Source: Mycolicibacterium lutetiense (lineage in GTDB: Bacteria; Actinomycetota; Actinomycetes; Mycobacteriales; Mycobacteriaceae). Taken from it: 64,000 nucleotides of DNA. The notes under the pieces were generated by a model. That model did not search any database. It worked only from the letters and a program-made list of their open reading frames with translations, and had not been told where the DNA came from. Positions 8,802 to 16,848 of the stretch are shown here, one piece after another. The DNA is taken from assembly GCF_017876775.1 (NCBI RefSeq), contig NZ_JAGIOP010000002.1:124001-188000 (forward strand), given 5' to 3'. The position numbers and the translations under genes are program-made. Each line of letters starts with the position of its first letter. The stretch's first letter is position 1.

Positions 8802-8872
8802 ACGCGGCATCGACACGCATAGGGACCCGGCTGCACCACCCCGATCTACCGGCGTGAGACCGTAGAAGGATC

Positions 8873-9436
8873 ATGGCTGATCACGCTTTCATCACCTACG
8901 AGGAATTCGGGCGACGGTTCTTCGAGGTGGCGGTGTCGGAGGACCGGGTCGGTGACGCCATCGGCTCGATCGCCGGCGACGAGTTCGAGATGGGTCCGAT
9001 GGCCCAGGGGCCGGGCAAAATCGCCAAGGTCACCGCGCGGGTGAAGATCCAAAAGCCCCGGGTGAACCGCGTTGTGGGCGAAACCATCACGTTCTCCATC
9101 CGGATCCCACTGGAGATCGACATGGTGATCGACCTGCGCATCGACCGGCCCAAGTTCATGGTGTTCGGTGAGATCGCCCTGCGGGCCTCGGCGTTGGCCG
9201 CCGAGCCGCTCCTACTGATCCTCGATGTCAAGAAACCGCGGCCGTCCGACATCTCGATCCACGTCACCTCCACGTCGCTGCGGGCCGAGGTGCTGCGGAT
9301 ACTGGCGGGTGTCGACGCGGAGATCAAACGCTTCATCGCTGCGCACGTGGCCGGCGAGATCGACAGCCCGGCGTCGGAGCAGGCCAAGGTGATCGACGTC
9401 GCCAAGGAACTCGACTCCGCCTGGGGCGGAGTCTGA
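8873..9436 (+). CDS. Conserved hypothetical protein (mycobacterial)
   Basis: 187 residues; ATG 8873 has GAAGGA six bases upstream. No signal peptide or membrane helix. The protein alternates basic beta strands (KIAKVTARVKIQKPRVNRVV, ITFSIRIPLEIDMVIDLRID) with a C-terminal helical part (LRAEVLRILAGVDAEIKRFI), a layout resembling lipid-binding barrel-like proteins. It follows the NTF2-like gene and ends directly in an intrinsic terminator. I recognise it only as a type common in mycobacteria; function unknown. Confidence 0.7.
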   Translation: MADHAFITYEEFGRRFFEVAVSEDRVGDAIGSIAGDEFEMGPMAQGPGKIAKVTARVKIQKPRVNRVVGETITFSIRIPLEIDMVIDLRIDRPKFMVFGEIALRASALAAEPLLLILDVKKPRPSDISIHVTSTSLRAEVLRILAGVDAEIKRFIAAHVAGEIDSPASEQAKVIDVAKELDSAWGGV

Positions 9437-9459
9437 GGGGCGCCCGAAAAAGGCGCCCC
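9437..9459. terminator. Intrinsic terminator hairpin
   Basis: GGGGCGCC, seven-base loop CGAAAAA, GGCGCCCC: a perfect 8-bp GC stem beginning one base after the stop codon at 9436 and followed by TTCTT. It ends the rightward unit and, being near-symmetric, may also serve the convergent secreted-protein gene. Confidence 0.8.
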
Positions 9460-9487
9460 TTCTTGAGGTTTCGTGAATCTGGTCGGC

Positions 9488-9787
9488 TTACTTCACGTCT
9501 ACGTAAACCGTCTTGTTGACGACACTGGTCTGAAAGTTGTCGCCTGGGTTACCGGAATCTGTCCGGCTGTAGGTCTGGCCCTGCCGGATCGACACCACCG
9601 TCGCCCGGTTCAACGGAGTGGAGCCGATGTGGTTGACGACCACCTTGTAGCCCTGCCGCTGCAACTGACTGATGGTCTGCTCGGCATTGCCCGGGCCGGT
9701 CGGTGCTGACTGGGCCGGTGCGGTCGGGCTGATCACTGCTGCGGCGGCCGCGCCGGCAAGTGCAGTGGAAAATCCGATCCTCATCAT
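9488..9787 (-). CDS. Small secreted protein, unknown function
   Basis: About 99 residues from ATG 9787, which has GAAAGAAGG eight bases upstream; the frame continues 29 codons further up but that part is charged and unlike an export signal. The N-terminus MMRIGFSTALAGAAAAAVIS is a signal peptide with cleavage near AQSA. The mature domain (AEQTISQLQRQGYKVVVNHI, then strands RATVVSIRQGQ and KTVYVDVK) has the helix-strand pattern seen in a group of small mycobacterial exported proteins. Function unknown. It converges on the gene ending at 9436, sharing the terminator region. Confidence 0.75.
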   Translation of the reverse strand: MMRIGFSTALAGAAAAAVISPTAPAQSAPTGPGNAEQTISQLQRQGYKVVVNHIGSTPLNRATVVSIRQGQTYSRTDSGNPGDNFQTSVVNKTVYVDVK

Positions 9788-9975
9788 CTTTGGTGCCTTC
9801 TTTCGATCTTCTTTTGTTTCGCGTTCGCTGTCGACTTCGGCCCCCGTCGTCAGCTCCATTCGGGTGTTACTCAATGGTTAACCGGTTGTTCACAATTTAG
9901 ATTCCGGCTGGCCGAAAATAGTTGACGAGTGGTGCGTCACATCTGGCGGTGCGGCATCCGCGTAGCGTGCACCGG

Positions 9976-10473
9976 GTGGCGAAGTTGAGCGCAGGCGTCC
10001 TGCTGTACCGTCTCGCCGGGTCGGCGGTGGAGGTACTGATCGCCCACCCGGGCGGTCCGTTCTGGGCCCGTAAGGATGCCGGGGCATGGTCGGTGCCCAA
10101 GGGGGAGTACGTCGACGGCGAGGACGCGTGGTCGGCGGCGCAACGTGAGTTCACCGAGGAACTCGGCTCGCCCCCGCCCGCGGGGCCACGCATTGAGCTG
10201 GCCCCGGTGCGGCAGGCGGGAGGCAAGGTGGTCACCGCGTTCGCGGTGAACGGAGACTTCGATCCCGCCACAGCCGTGAGCAACACATTCAGCGTCGAGC
10301 TGCCGAAAGGATCGGGGCGGCTCGTCGAGTTCCCCGAAATCGACCGCGTCGCCTGGGTTTCGGTGGCAGCAGCCCGTACCAAGCTGCTCAGCGGGCAGCG
10401 CCCCCTGTTGGACCAGCTGATGACCGCACCCGAACTGGCCGGCTACGGAGAAGGCGATCCCGAGGGCGGGTAG
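9976..10473 (+). CDS. Nudix hydrolase
   Basis: 165 residues. The complete Nudix box GEYVDGEDAWSAAQREFTEE (GX5EX7REUXEEXGU, followed by LG) is present, so metal-dependent cleavage of a nucleoside diphosphate linked to some other moiety is expected. It starts AKLSAGVLLYR and keeps PGGPFWARKDAGAWSVPKG, the pattern of stand-alone NUDIX proteins of DNA ligase accessory type. The GTG at 9976 was chosen because it begins at the conserved first strand; ATG 9922 would add 18 residues of promoter-like sequence. Substrate unknown. It converges on the reductase gene at 10478. Confidence 0.88.
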   Translation: MAKLSAGVLLYRLAGSAVEVLIAHPGGPFWARKDAGAWSVPKGEYVDGEDAWSAAQREFTEELGSPPPAGPRIELAPVRQAGGKVVTAFAVNGDFDPATAVSNTFSVELPKGSGRLVEFPEIDRVAWVSVAAARTKLLSGQRPLLDQLMTAPELAGYGEGDPEGG

Positions 10474-10477
10474 CGGC

Positions 10478-11602
10478 TCAGAGGTCGAGTGCCAGCCGGT
10501 GTCCGGCCTCGGCCCGCGACACGCAGGTCAGCAGATACCCGGCGTCGCGCTCCGGGTCCGTCAACAACGTATCCCGGTGCTGCACGGTCCCGTCCGTTCC
10601 CGGCAGGGTTCGAATTCGACAGGTGCCACAGAACCCCTGCTGACATGAGTACGGGGCATTCACCCCGGCCCGGCCCAACGCGGCGAGCAGCGTCTCGTCG
10701 GCGCCGACCGACACCGTGGCGCCAGTAGAGGCGACGGTCACCGAGAACTCCGCACCGTCGACAACCGGTGGGGCCGCGAACCTTTCGAAATGCAACTCCA
10801 CGTCGTCACGGCCGGCGAGCGCGGCCCGGATTCCGGTCAGCATCGGGGCCGGACCGCAGGCGTAGACCGTGGTGCCGTCGGGACAGTCGCCGAGAAGATC
10901 CGCGGCGATGGGCAGGCCCTCGACATCGTCGGTGCGGATCTCGATGCGGTCACCGAACCGGGCGAGCTCGTCCAGGAACGGCAGGCTGTCGCGACTGCGC
11001 CCGGCGTACACCATCGACCAGTCGACACCCAGCCGCGCCGCCAACCCGAGCATCGGCAGGATCGGGGTGATGCCGATTCCGCCCGCGATGAAGCGGAAAC
11101 GTTGGGCGGGCGACCCGTGACCGGGCACCGTCAAGGCGAACGCATTGCGCGGGCCGTGGGTGCTGACCCGGCTGCCGACCTGCAGGCTGTCGTGTACTTC
11201 GACGGAGCCACCGCCGCCATCGGGGATGCGCCGCACCGCAATTCGATAGCTGTCGGTCACCGTGGGATCACCGCACAGGGAGTACTGCCGGACCCGTCCG
11301 CTGGCCAGGTGCAGGTCGATGTGTGCACCCGGATACCACTGCGGCAGCGGGCCGCCGTCAGCCGCAGTCAGGGTGAGTGCGATGACATCCTGGTCATGGG
11401 CCACCACTTCCCGCCCGGCGACGCTCAACGCGATCGTGCGGTCCAGCTCCGGCGGCAGGGCCGGTCGCCGCACGAGTCGGCCCACCGTCCAGATCGTGGC
11501 GATGGCGGCGCCGGCGGCACCGAGCATCGGATCGTGCCGAAATCGGCCCGAGATGCTCGGTGGCAGGCGGCGATATCGGGATATCAGTGACAGCGTCGGC
11601 AT
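10478..11602 (-). CDS. FNR-type ferredoxin reductase with C-terminal 2Fe-2S domain
   Basis: 374 residues. An N-terminal segment (to about 60) is followed by an FAD/FMN-binding barrel (VRQYSLCGD, RxYS motif), an NAD-binding domain (FIAGGIGITPILPM, then VYACGPAPML), and a C-terminal plant-type ferredoxin domain with APYSCQQGFCGTCRIR and a fourth Cys in LLTCVSRA. This is the phthalate/vanillate dioxygenase reductase layout, moving electrons from NAD(P)H to an oxygenase. ATG 11602 was preferred to the upstream start because the extra 66 residues overlap the neighbouring gene. Only 11 bp separate it from the upstream metal-dependent-hydrolase-like gene, so it probably supplies electrons to that diiron-type partner. 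Confidence 0.88.
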   Translation of the reverse strand: MPTLSLISRYRRLPPSISGRFRHDPMLGAAGAAIATIWTVGRLVRRPALPPELDRTIALSVAGREVVAHDQDVIALTLTAADGGPLPQWYPGAHIDLHLASGRVRQYSLCGDPTVTDSYRIAVRRIPDGGGGSVEVHDSLQVGSRVSTHGPRNAFALTVPGHGSPAQRFRFIAGGIGITPILPMLGLAARLGVDWSMVYAGRSRDSLPFLDELARFGDRIEIRTDDVEGLPIAADLLGDCPDGTTVYACGPAPMLTGIRAALAGRDDVELHFERFAAPPVVDGAEFSVTVASTGATVSVGADETLLAALGRAGVNAPYSCQQGFCGTCRIRTLPGTDGTVQHRDTLLTDPERDAGYLLTCVSRAEAGHRLALDL

Positions 11603-11613
11603 GGCTGAGCCCG

Positions 11614-12513
11614 TCACAGGTGCGCGGCCCGCGCCGCGGGCGAGCTCGCCAGGTACGCGACCGCCTGGGCCGTCGACCCCATCTCCTCCGGTGAGAAGCC
11701 CGGCCGACAGTAGGCCAGGGTGTGGGAGCCGAACATCTGGGAGAACTTGGGCAGCAGTCCCAGCTTGGAATCGCGGATACGCATCTTGTTCATCCGCCAC
11801 CAGCCGATGTCGAGGGTCGGGTCGTTCTTCACCATCGCCCAGCAGCCACGCTGGAAGAACAGGTAGACCGCGGTCGCCGCGATCGACATCGCGCGCACCC
11901 GGCTGAAGTAGCTGTCCTGGAAATAGACCGCGACATCGTGGGCCACGCTGCGGTGCTCGACCTCTTCACTGCCGTGCCAGCGGAACAGATCGGTCATCGT
12001 CGGGTCGGCTGCGTAGTCCTCCCAGGAGCAGTTCAGCACGAAGTCGCCCAGCACCGCGGTGTAGTGCTCGATGGCCGCGATCAGCCACAGCCGATCGCAC
12101 AGGTGGGCCAGCCTGCGGCGCGGATCGGGGGAGTCCGACGGTGCCAGTGTCTTGGTGAATACGTGCTCCACCAGGGACAACACCGGCTGGTAATCCACCC
12201 CGTGGCTGGTGAAGAACTCGTCGAGCACCTGATCGTGTGTCTCGGCGTGGGTGGCTTCCTGACCGATGAAGCCACGCATGTCATCGGCGAGCTTGGGATC
12301 GCGCACGTACGGCAGCGCTTCGTTGAACGTCGCGACGAACCAGTGCTCGGCTACCGGCAGCACCACATTGAACAGGTTCACCATCGACGAGGCCACGGGA
12401 TGACCGGGGATCCAGTGCAACGGGATGTCATCGAGATCGAAGTGCACTTTTCTGGCCTGGATCTGTACCGGGCCCGGGTCGATCTCATGGTCGAACCGCA
12501 ACGGACGCAACAT
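11614..12513 (-). CDS. Predicted metal-dependent hydrolase family protein (possible diiron enzyme)
   Basis: 299 residues with AGGAGG six bases before the ATG. It is helical with regularly placed Glu/His pairs: EHWF, GQEATHAETHD, AAIEHYTA, SEEVEHRSVAHD. This is the set expected for a four-helix-bundle carboxylate-bridged diiron centre, as in ferritin-like and oxygenase proteins. Databases usually name this family metal-dependent hydrolase. The cotranscribed NAD(P)H-FAD-2Fe2S reductase 11 bp downstream argues for an oxygenase or desaturase rather than a hydrolase (inference). Hydrophobic stretch near 210-230 (RAMSIAATAVYLFFQRG) may touch the membrane. Confidence 0.8.
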   Translation of the reverse strand: MLRPLRFDHEIDPGPVQIQARKVHFDLDDIPLHWIPGHPVASSMVNLFNVVLPVAEHWFVATFNEALPYVRDPKLADDMRGFIGQEATHAETHDQVLDEFFTSHGVDYQPVLSLVEHVFTKTLAPSDSPDPRRRLAHLCDRLWLIAAIEHYTAVLGDFVLNCSWEDYAADPTMTDLFRWHGSEEVEHRSVAHDVAVYFQDSYFSRVRAMSIAATAVYLFFQRGCWAMVKNDPTLDIGWWRMNKMRIRDSKLGLLPKFSQMFGSHTLAYCRPGFSPEEMGSTAQAVAYLASSPAARAAHL

Positions 12514-12585
12514 CGAGAGCCTCCTGGGATGAGTGGACTCTCAGCAGTGTACGGATTTAGGTGGGAACGGCGGTACCGGGTGGGG

Positions 12586-12996
12586 TCAGGCGGGCGGTGG
12601 AGTACCCGCGCCTGGGGCGCCGGGGATCGGGATCACCGGGGTCGGCGTCACCGTGGTCACGCCATTGCTGCCGACCCTCGGTCCGCCGGGCACGGCCGAT
12701 TCGGCGGACTGTTCGGCGGCGGCTTCGCTGCAGTCCAGCGTCAGGATCATCTTGCCGCTGGAGTTGACCTTCTGGGAATCGACGAGGCACTCGGCCTGCG
12801 GCAGGGAGCTGCCGAAGGAGCCGCCGAACGTGGCCTTGACGCCCTGGCTCTTCAGGATGGCCAGCGCCTTCAGATACGGCTCGCCGACGACGTTGACCGA
12901 AGCCGAGCTCGGCTGTGAGGTGGCCGTGCCCGCGGCCATCAAGGCCATCGAACCGGCGGCGAGTAAACCGCCGCCGAGTGCAACAAGCTTCTTCAC
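12586..12996 (-). CDS. Small secreted protein, unknown function
   Basis: 136 residues from a GTG (MKKLVALGGGLLAAGSMALM) with a clear signal peptide cleaved near TATS. The mature part has a helix-strand domain (VVGEPYLKALAILKSQGVKA) with two cysteines (AECLVD, LTLDCSE) and a Pro/Gly-rich C-terminal tail (TPTPVIPIPGAPGAGTPPPA). It resembles the exported protein at 9488 in plan: helix ending in an S-x-L-x-x-Q-G-like turn, then strands. Monocistronic. Function unknown; probably in cell wall or medium. Confidence 0.75.
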   Translation of the reverse strand: MKKLVALGGGLLAAGSMALMAAGTATSQPSSASVNVVGEPYLKALAILKSQGVKATFGGSFGSSLPQAECLVDSQKVNSSGKMILTLDCSEAAAEQSAESAVPGGPRVGSNGVTTVTPTPVIPIPGAPGAGTPPPA

Positions 12997-13075
12997 GTGA
13001 ACTCCGTCAGTCGGGTGCGTTTGCGAACATATCGCAGCTGTGACGATTGTGAAACCGGAGCAGAGGCCGGAAGTG

Positions 13076-15217
13076 TTACATCCCGGCCCCGTCTCCGTGT
13101 CCGGTGATCCCGGCCACCACCTCGCTCAACGCGGCTGCCCGGGGGTCGGCGAACACGTCTTCGAGCAGCAGTCGTCGGCCGTCCGGACCGGCCAGCGGGA
13201 TCCGCCAGTTCGGGTACTCGTCGGTGGTTCCCGGCTGGTTCTGGGTACGCAACTCACCGACTGCGTCGGCAAGCGACAGTGCCAGCAGCTTCGACGGGGT
13301 CCGGGCGAGGTACCGGTACAGCGCCGTCACGATCTGATCGGTATCCGGGTCGGGTCCGAGCAGGCCGACCCGGCGAAGCTCGTCGAGCCAGGCCGATTGT
13401 GCGGCGCGGTCGGCGGCCGACTCCTGATCGGCAGACCGGGTGAGCAGGCCGAGTTCCTCCCGCAACCGCACATGCTCGCCGGCCAGATAGCCGGGCGTGG
13501 GCGGCAGGTCATGCGTGGTCACCGAGGACAGGCAGTACTCACGCCAGTGTTCGGCGGGGAGCGGCTTTCCGGACCAGTCCGACTCGAACCACAGGATCGA
13601 GGTGCCGAACAGACCCCGCTCGCGCAGGTAATCGCGCACCCACGGTTCCACCGTGCCCAGATCCTCGCCGACCACGAGCGCGCCGGCCCGGTGCGCCTCG
13701 AGCGCGATGATGCCGATCATCGCGTCATGGTCGTAGCGCACATAGGTGCCTTCGGTCGGCGCGACGCCCTTCGGGATCCACCACAGCCGGAACATGCCGA
13801 TGATGTGGTCGATGCGGACCCCGCCGACGTGCCGGAGCGCCATCTCGACCAACGCCCGGAACGGTTCGTAAGCCTGCGCGGCAAGTCGGTCCGGTCGCCA
13901 CGGAGGCTGCGACCAATCCTGACCGAGTTGGTTGAACTCATCCGGTGGGGCGCCGGCGGTAACCCCGAGGGCCAGCACGTCCTGCAGTGCCCACGCGTCG
14001 GCACCGTCGGGATCGACGCCGACCGCGAGGTCGCCCATGATGCCCAGCGCCATCCCGGCCTGCACCGCCGTGGCCTGAGCCGCGGTGAGTTGGTCGTCGA
14101 GAACCCACTGCAGCCAGCGGTGGAAATCGACGGCTTCCGAATGGGAGGCGGCGAACGCGGCGACCTCCGGGTTTCCCGGATGCTGCAGCGCGCACGGCCA
14201 GGCATGCCAGTCGGCACCGTACTGTTCGGCCAGCGCGCACCAGGTCGCGAACTCTTCCAGGCTGCGGCCCTGCCGGGCCCGGTAGGCGGTGTACGCCAGT
14301 TCCCGGCCGGCCGAGCGTTCAACCCGGTACACGTGTTCCAGTGCGGTGCGTTTGGCCTGCCAGGCCGCATCGCGGTCGATGGTCGGCCGGCGGTCGGCGC
14401 GCTTGTTGACCGTGGTGCGCAGCCCCCGGAGGCGGCCGCGGTGACGGACCGAGGCGAATTCGGTGATGGCCTCCACCCGCAGGTAGAGCGGATTGCCGAA
14501 GCGCCGCGAGGTGGGCAGATACGGCGAGGGCTCCATCGGGGCCGTGGGGGCGGCCGCGTGTAGCGGGTTGACGAGAATGAACCCGGCGCCGTGCTCGGCG
14601 GCCGACCATACGGCAAGATCGGTCAGGTCGGTGAGATCGCCGGTACCCCACGAATGTTGCGAGCGGACGCTATAGAGCTGGACTGCCAGACCCCAGGCCC
14701 GACGCCGGTCCAGGCGGGTGGGCAGGCCCACGGCGGCGGGGGAGATCACGACGGGCGTCTCGGTATGGAAGTCGCCCTCGCGCAACCGGAGCCGGTGATA
14801 GCCCAGCGGCAGATCCGCCGGCAGCTCGAACGTGGCCTCACCGACCAATCGGTCGCCGAGATCGTATGGGGGCCGGTTGTTTTCGAGTTGCCTTAGGTCG
14901 CCGCGTTCAGTGCCGTCCTCGAGCGACAGTGCGAGGTGCACCGGATCCCCGTGCGTGACGTGGACCCAGAAACTCGACGGCATCCCGGCCTGGCCCAGCA
15001 CGATCGGCGGCAGCCGTTGCTGCCAGTACCGCCGGTCGTGCGCCGCCAAGGCGTCCGCGCACTCCCGTTCGGTGCCGGCTTTCACGCCCAGCGCGTCCAA
15101 GACGGCGACCAGAGTGGACGCCGCGACAGCGGTACGGCAGCCGGTCCAGTCGTCGAACTCGGCGGCCACGCCATAGCGACGGGCCAACTCCAGCAGGGCC
15201 GGCGACGAAGAAGTCAT
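13076..15217 (-). CDS. malQ: 4-alpha-glucanotransferase (amylomaltase)
   Basis: 713 residues, the size of mycobacterial MalQ, a GH77 enzyme that transfers maltooligosaccharide units in cytosolic glycogen and maltose metabolism. The barrel shows VQLYSVRSQHSWGTGDLTDL, VNPLHA, SPYLPTSRRFGNPLYLRVE, GDLAVGVDPDGAD (nucleophile Asp region), RIDHIIGMFRLWWIPKG, VVGEDLGTVEPWV (acid/base Glu) and SVTTHDLPPTPGY. An N-terminal extension of about 150 residues carries the beta-sandwich typical of long bacterial MalQ. I used ATG 15217 (MTSSSPALLEL) rather than one 10 codons upstream. Divergent from a TetR gene with an 85-bp promoter gap. Confidence 0.95.
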   Translation of the reverse strand: MTSSSPALLELARRYGVAAEFDDWTGCRTAVAASTLVAVLDALGVKAGTERECADALAAHDRRYWQQRLPPIVLGQAGMPSSFWVHVTHGDPVHLALSLEDGTERGDLRQLENNRPPYDLGDRLVGEATFELPADLPLGYHRLRLREGDFHTETPVVISPAAVGLPTRLDRRRAWGLAVQLYSVRSQHSWGTGDLTDLTDLAVWSAAEHGAGFILVNPLHAAAPTAPMEPSPYLPTSRRFGNPLYLRVEAITEFASVRHRGRLRGLRTTVNKRADRRPTIDRDAAWQAKRTALEHVYRVERSAGRELAYTAYRARQGRSLEEFATWCALAEQYGADWHAWPCALQHPGNPEVAAFAASHSEAVDFHRWLQWVLDDQLTAAQATAVQAGMALGIMGDLAVGVDPDGADAWALQDVLALGVTAGAPPDEFNQLGQDWSQPPWRPDRLAAQAYEPFRALVEMALRHVGGVRIDHIIGMFRLWWIPKGVAPTEGTYVRYDHDAMIGIIALEAHRAGALVVGEDLGTVEPWVRDYLRERGLFGTSILWFESDWSGKPLPAEHWREYCLSSVTTHDLPPTPGYLAGEHVRLREELGLLTRSADQESAADRAAQSAWLDELRRVGLLGPDPDTDQIVTALYRYLARTPSKLLALSLADAVGELRTQNQPGTTDEYPNWRIPLAGPDGRRLLLEDVFADPRAAALSEVVAGITGHGDGAGM

Positions 15218-15269
15218 GACGCCAATCTTGGTGCACCTTCGGCTCACGTGCTCACGGCCGCTGTAGGGT

Positions 15270-15291
15270 GTCTGTAACGATCCTTACCGAC
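15270..15291. promoter_or_regulatory. Candidate TetR operator between malQ and tetR
   Basis: Half-sites GTCTGTAA and TTACCGAC (reverse complement GTCGGTAA, 7 of 8 matching) are separated by six bases in the divergent promoter, ending just before the TetR start at 15303. Position and imperfect dyad fit an autoregulatory TetR site. Confidence 0.45.
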
Positions 15292-15302
15292 AGGTGATAC
15301 AG

Positions 15303-15914
15303 ATGACCCAGCCGGCCACCCGACGACAACAGCAGGGTGCGGATTCGCGGGAGCAGATCCTCGAGGCCACCGAGCGGCTCATGGCCACCCGCGGTTACGC
15401 CGCGACCTCGATCAGCGAGATCCGAAAGGCCTGCGGCCTACCGGCCAGCTCCATTTACTGGCATTTCGGATCCAAGGACGGCGTCCTCGCCGCGGTGATG
15501 GCCCGTGGGGCCGAACTTTTCTTCGCGGCGATACCGAGCGAAGGCAGCATCGACGAACAACTGGCGGTCCTCGCCGAACTGCATTCGCAGCGCCCCGAAT
15601 TCCTGCGGATTCTCTACCTGCTGTCCCTGGAGCGCAGCGATGATCCGACGGTGACGCAGGTGGTGCGCCGGGTCCGTGACACCGCGATCGCGCGATTCTC
15701 CGACGCCGTTCGCCGCCTGCTGCCCAACGGACTGCCGCCACAGCGCGCCGAGCGGGTGGTCGCCGAACTCACCGCCTTCGCCGTCGCGCAGTCCGACGGC
15801 GTGTTCTTCGCCAACCACCTCGAACCCGACACCACCGACGTCGTGCGCATGTACCGGAGGCTGTGGCAAGCCGTCACCGCTCTGGTCCCGATACTCCTGG
15901 AGGACGAACAGTGA
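15303..15914 (+). CDS. TetR family transcriptional regulator
   Basis: 203 residues. The N-terminal DNA-binding domain is canonical (REQILEATERLMATRGYAAT, then ISEIRKACGLPASSIYWHFG). The C-terminal part resembles the TetR_C domain that starts with LAVLAELHSQRPEFLRILYL. ATG 15303 has AGGTG at a good distance; GTG 15294 is an in-frame alternative adding MIQ. The stop overlaps the GTG of the SDR gene (GTGA), so regulator and enzyme are one unit and the SDR or its substrate pathway is the likely target. A dyad lies just upstream. Confidence 0.88.
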   Translation: MTQPATRRQQQGADSREQILEATERLMATRGYAATSISEIRKACGLPASSIYWHFGSKDGVLAAVMARGAELFFAAIPSEGSIDEQLAVLAELHSQRPEFLRILYLLSLERSDDPTVTQVVRRVRDTAIARFSDAVRRLLPNGLPPQRAERVVAELTAFAVAQSDGVFFANHLEPDTTDVVRMYRRLWQAVTALVPILLEDEQ

Positions 15915-16819
15915 GCGACAAGACCGCGATCATCACGGGCGCGAACACCGGGCTTGGATTCGAATGTGCGCGTGCCCTGCTGGAATCCGATCCGGGGTGG
16001 CACGTGGTGCTGGCCGTGCGCGATGCCGAACGTGGCGCCGACGCGGCGGAGCGGCTCGGCAGCCCCGGCCGTGTCACGGTCAGTGAACTCGATCTGGCCT
16101 CGCTGCGGTCGGTGCACGACTTTGCCGGCAGATTGCCGCGATTGGACGTGCCGCCGGTGACCGCGCTGGTCTGCAATGCCGGGCTGCAGATGGTTGCGGG
16201 TTCGCAGGCGACCGCGGACGGCTACGAAATGACGTTCGGCGTCAACCATCTCGGTCATTTCGCCCTGGTACAGCACCTGCTCGAGCGCTTGGCCACACCG
16301 GCACGGATCGTGGTGGTCAGCAGCGGCACCCACGATCCGGACAAGTTCACCGGTATGCCGGCGCCCCGCTACACCACGGCTGACGACCTGCTCAGCCCGC
16401 CGCCGGGCGGACTCACCGGCGAGGAGGGCCGGCGTCGCTACACCACCTCCAAACTGTGCAACCTGTTGTTCAGCTACGAGTTGGACCGGCGGCTGGGCCA
16501 CGGTGCCCGCGGAATCACGGTCAACGCGTTCGATCCGGGCCTGATGCCGGGCTCGGGGCTGGCCAGGGATTACTCGGGCGTTCAGCGAATGGCCTGGCGT
16601 CTGTTCATGCCTGCCCTGCGGATACTGCCCAATGTCAACAGCCCTCGACGCTCCGGAGCCAACCTCGCCGCCCTGGTGGCCGGTCCGGACCTCGACGGCG
16701 TCACCGGCGCGTACTTCGAAGGGAGTCGCCGGATCCGGTCCTCGCGTGATTCCTATGACGGGGCCAAGGCCGCCGACCTGTGGCAGGTCAGTGAACGGCT
16801 GGTATCGGCGGTCGGCTGA
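15911..16819 (+). CDS. Short-chain dehydrogenase/reductase, protochlorophyllide/retinol-dehydrogenase-like
   Basis: 302 residues from GTG 15911, coupled by GTGA overlap to the TetR gene. NAD(P)-binding ITGANTGLGFECAR, downstream VCNAGLQ, FGVNHLGHF, VVSSGTHD and catalytic YTTSKLCN are all present, so it should be active. The insertion between the catalytic Ser and Tyr (DPDKFTGMPAPRYTTADDLL) is typical of the light-independent relatives of protochlorophyllide reductase and retinol dehydrogenases found in actinobacteria. Substrate unknown. About 30 bp downstream starts an MFS exporter, so the three genes may form one operon. Confidence 0.88.
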   Translation: MSDKTAIITGANTGLGFECARALLESDPGWHVVLAVRDAERGADAAERLGSPGRVTVSELDLASLRSVHDFAGRLPRLDVPPVTALVCNAGLQMVAGSQATADGYEMTFGVNHLGHFALVQHLLERLATPARIVVVSSGTHDPDKFTGMPAPRYTTADDLLSPPPGGLTGEEGRRRYTTSKLCNLLFSYELDRRLGHGARGITVNAFDPGLMPGSGLARDYSGVQRMAWRLFMPALRILPNVNSPRRSGANLAALVAGPDLDGVTGAYFEGSRRIRSSRDSYDGAKAADLWQVSERLVSAVG

Positions 16820-16848
16820 CCCAGAGGGCGCGCAGTAGTGTCGGCTCA

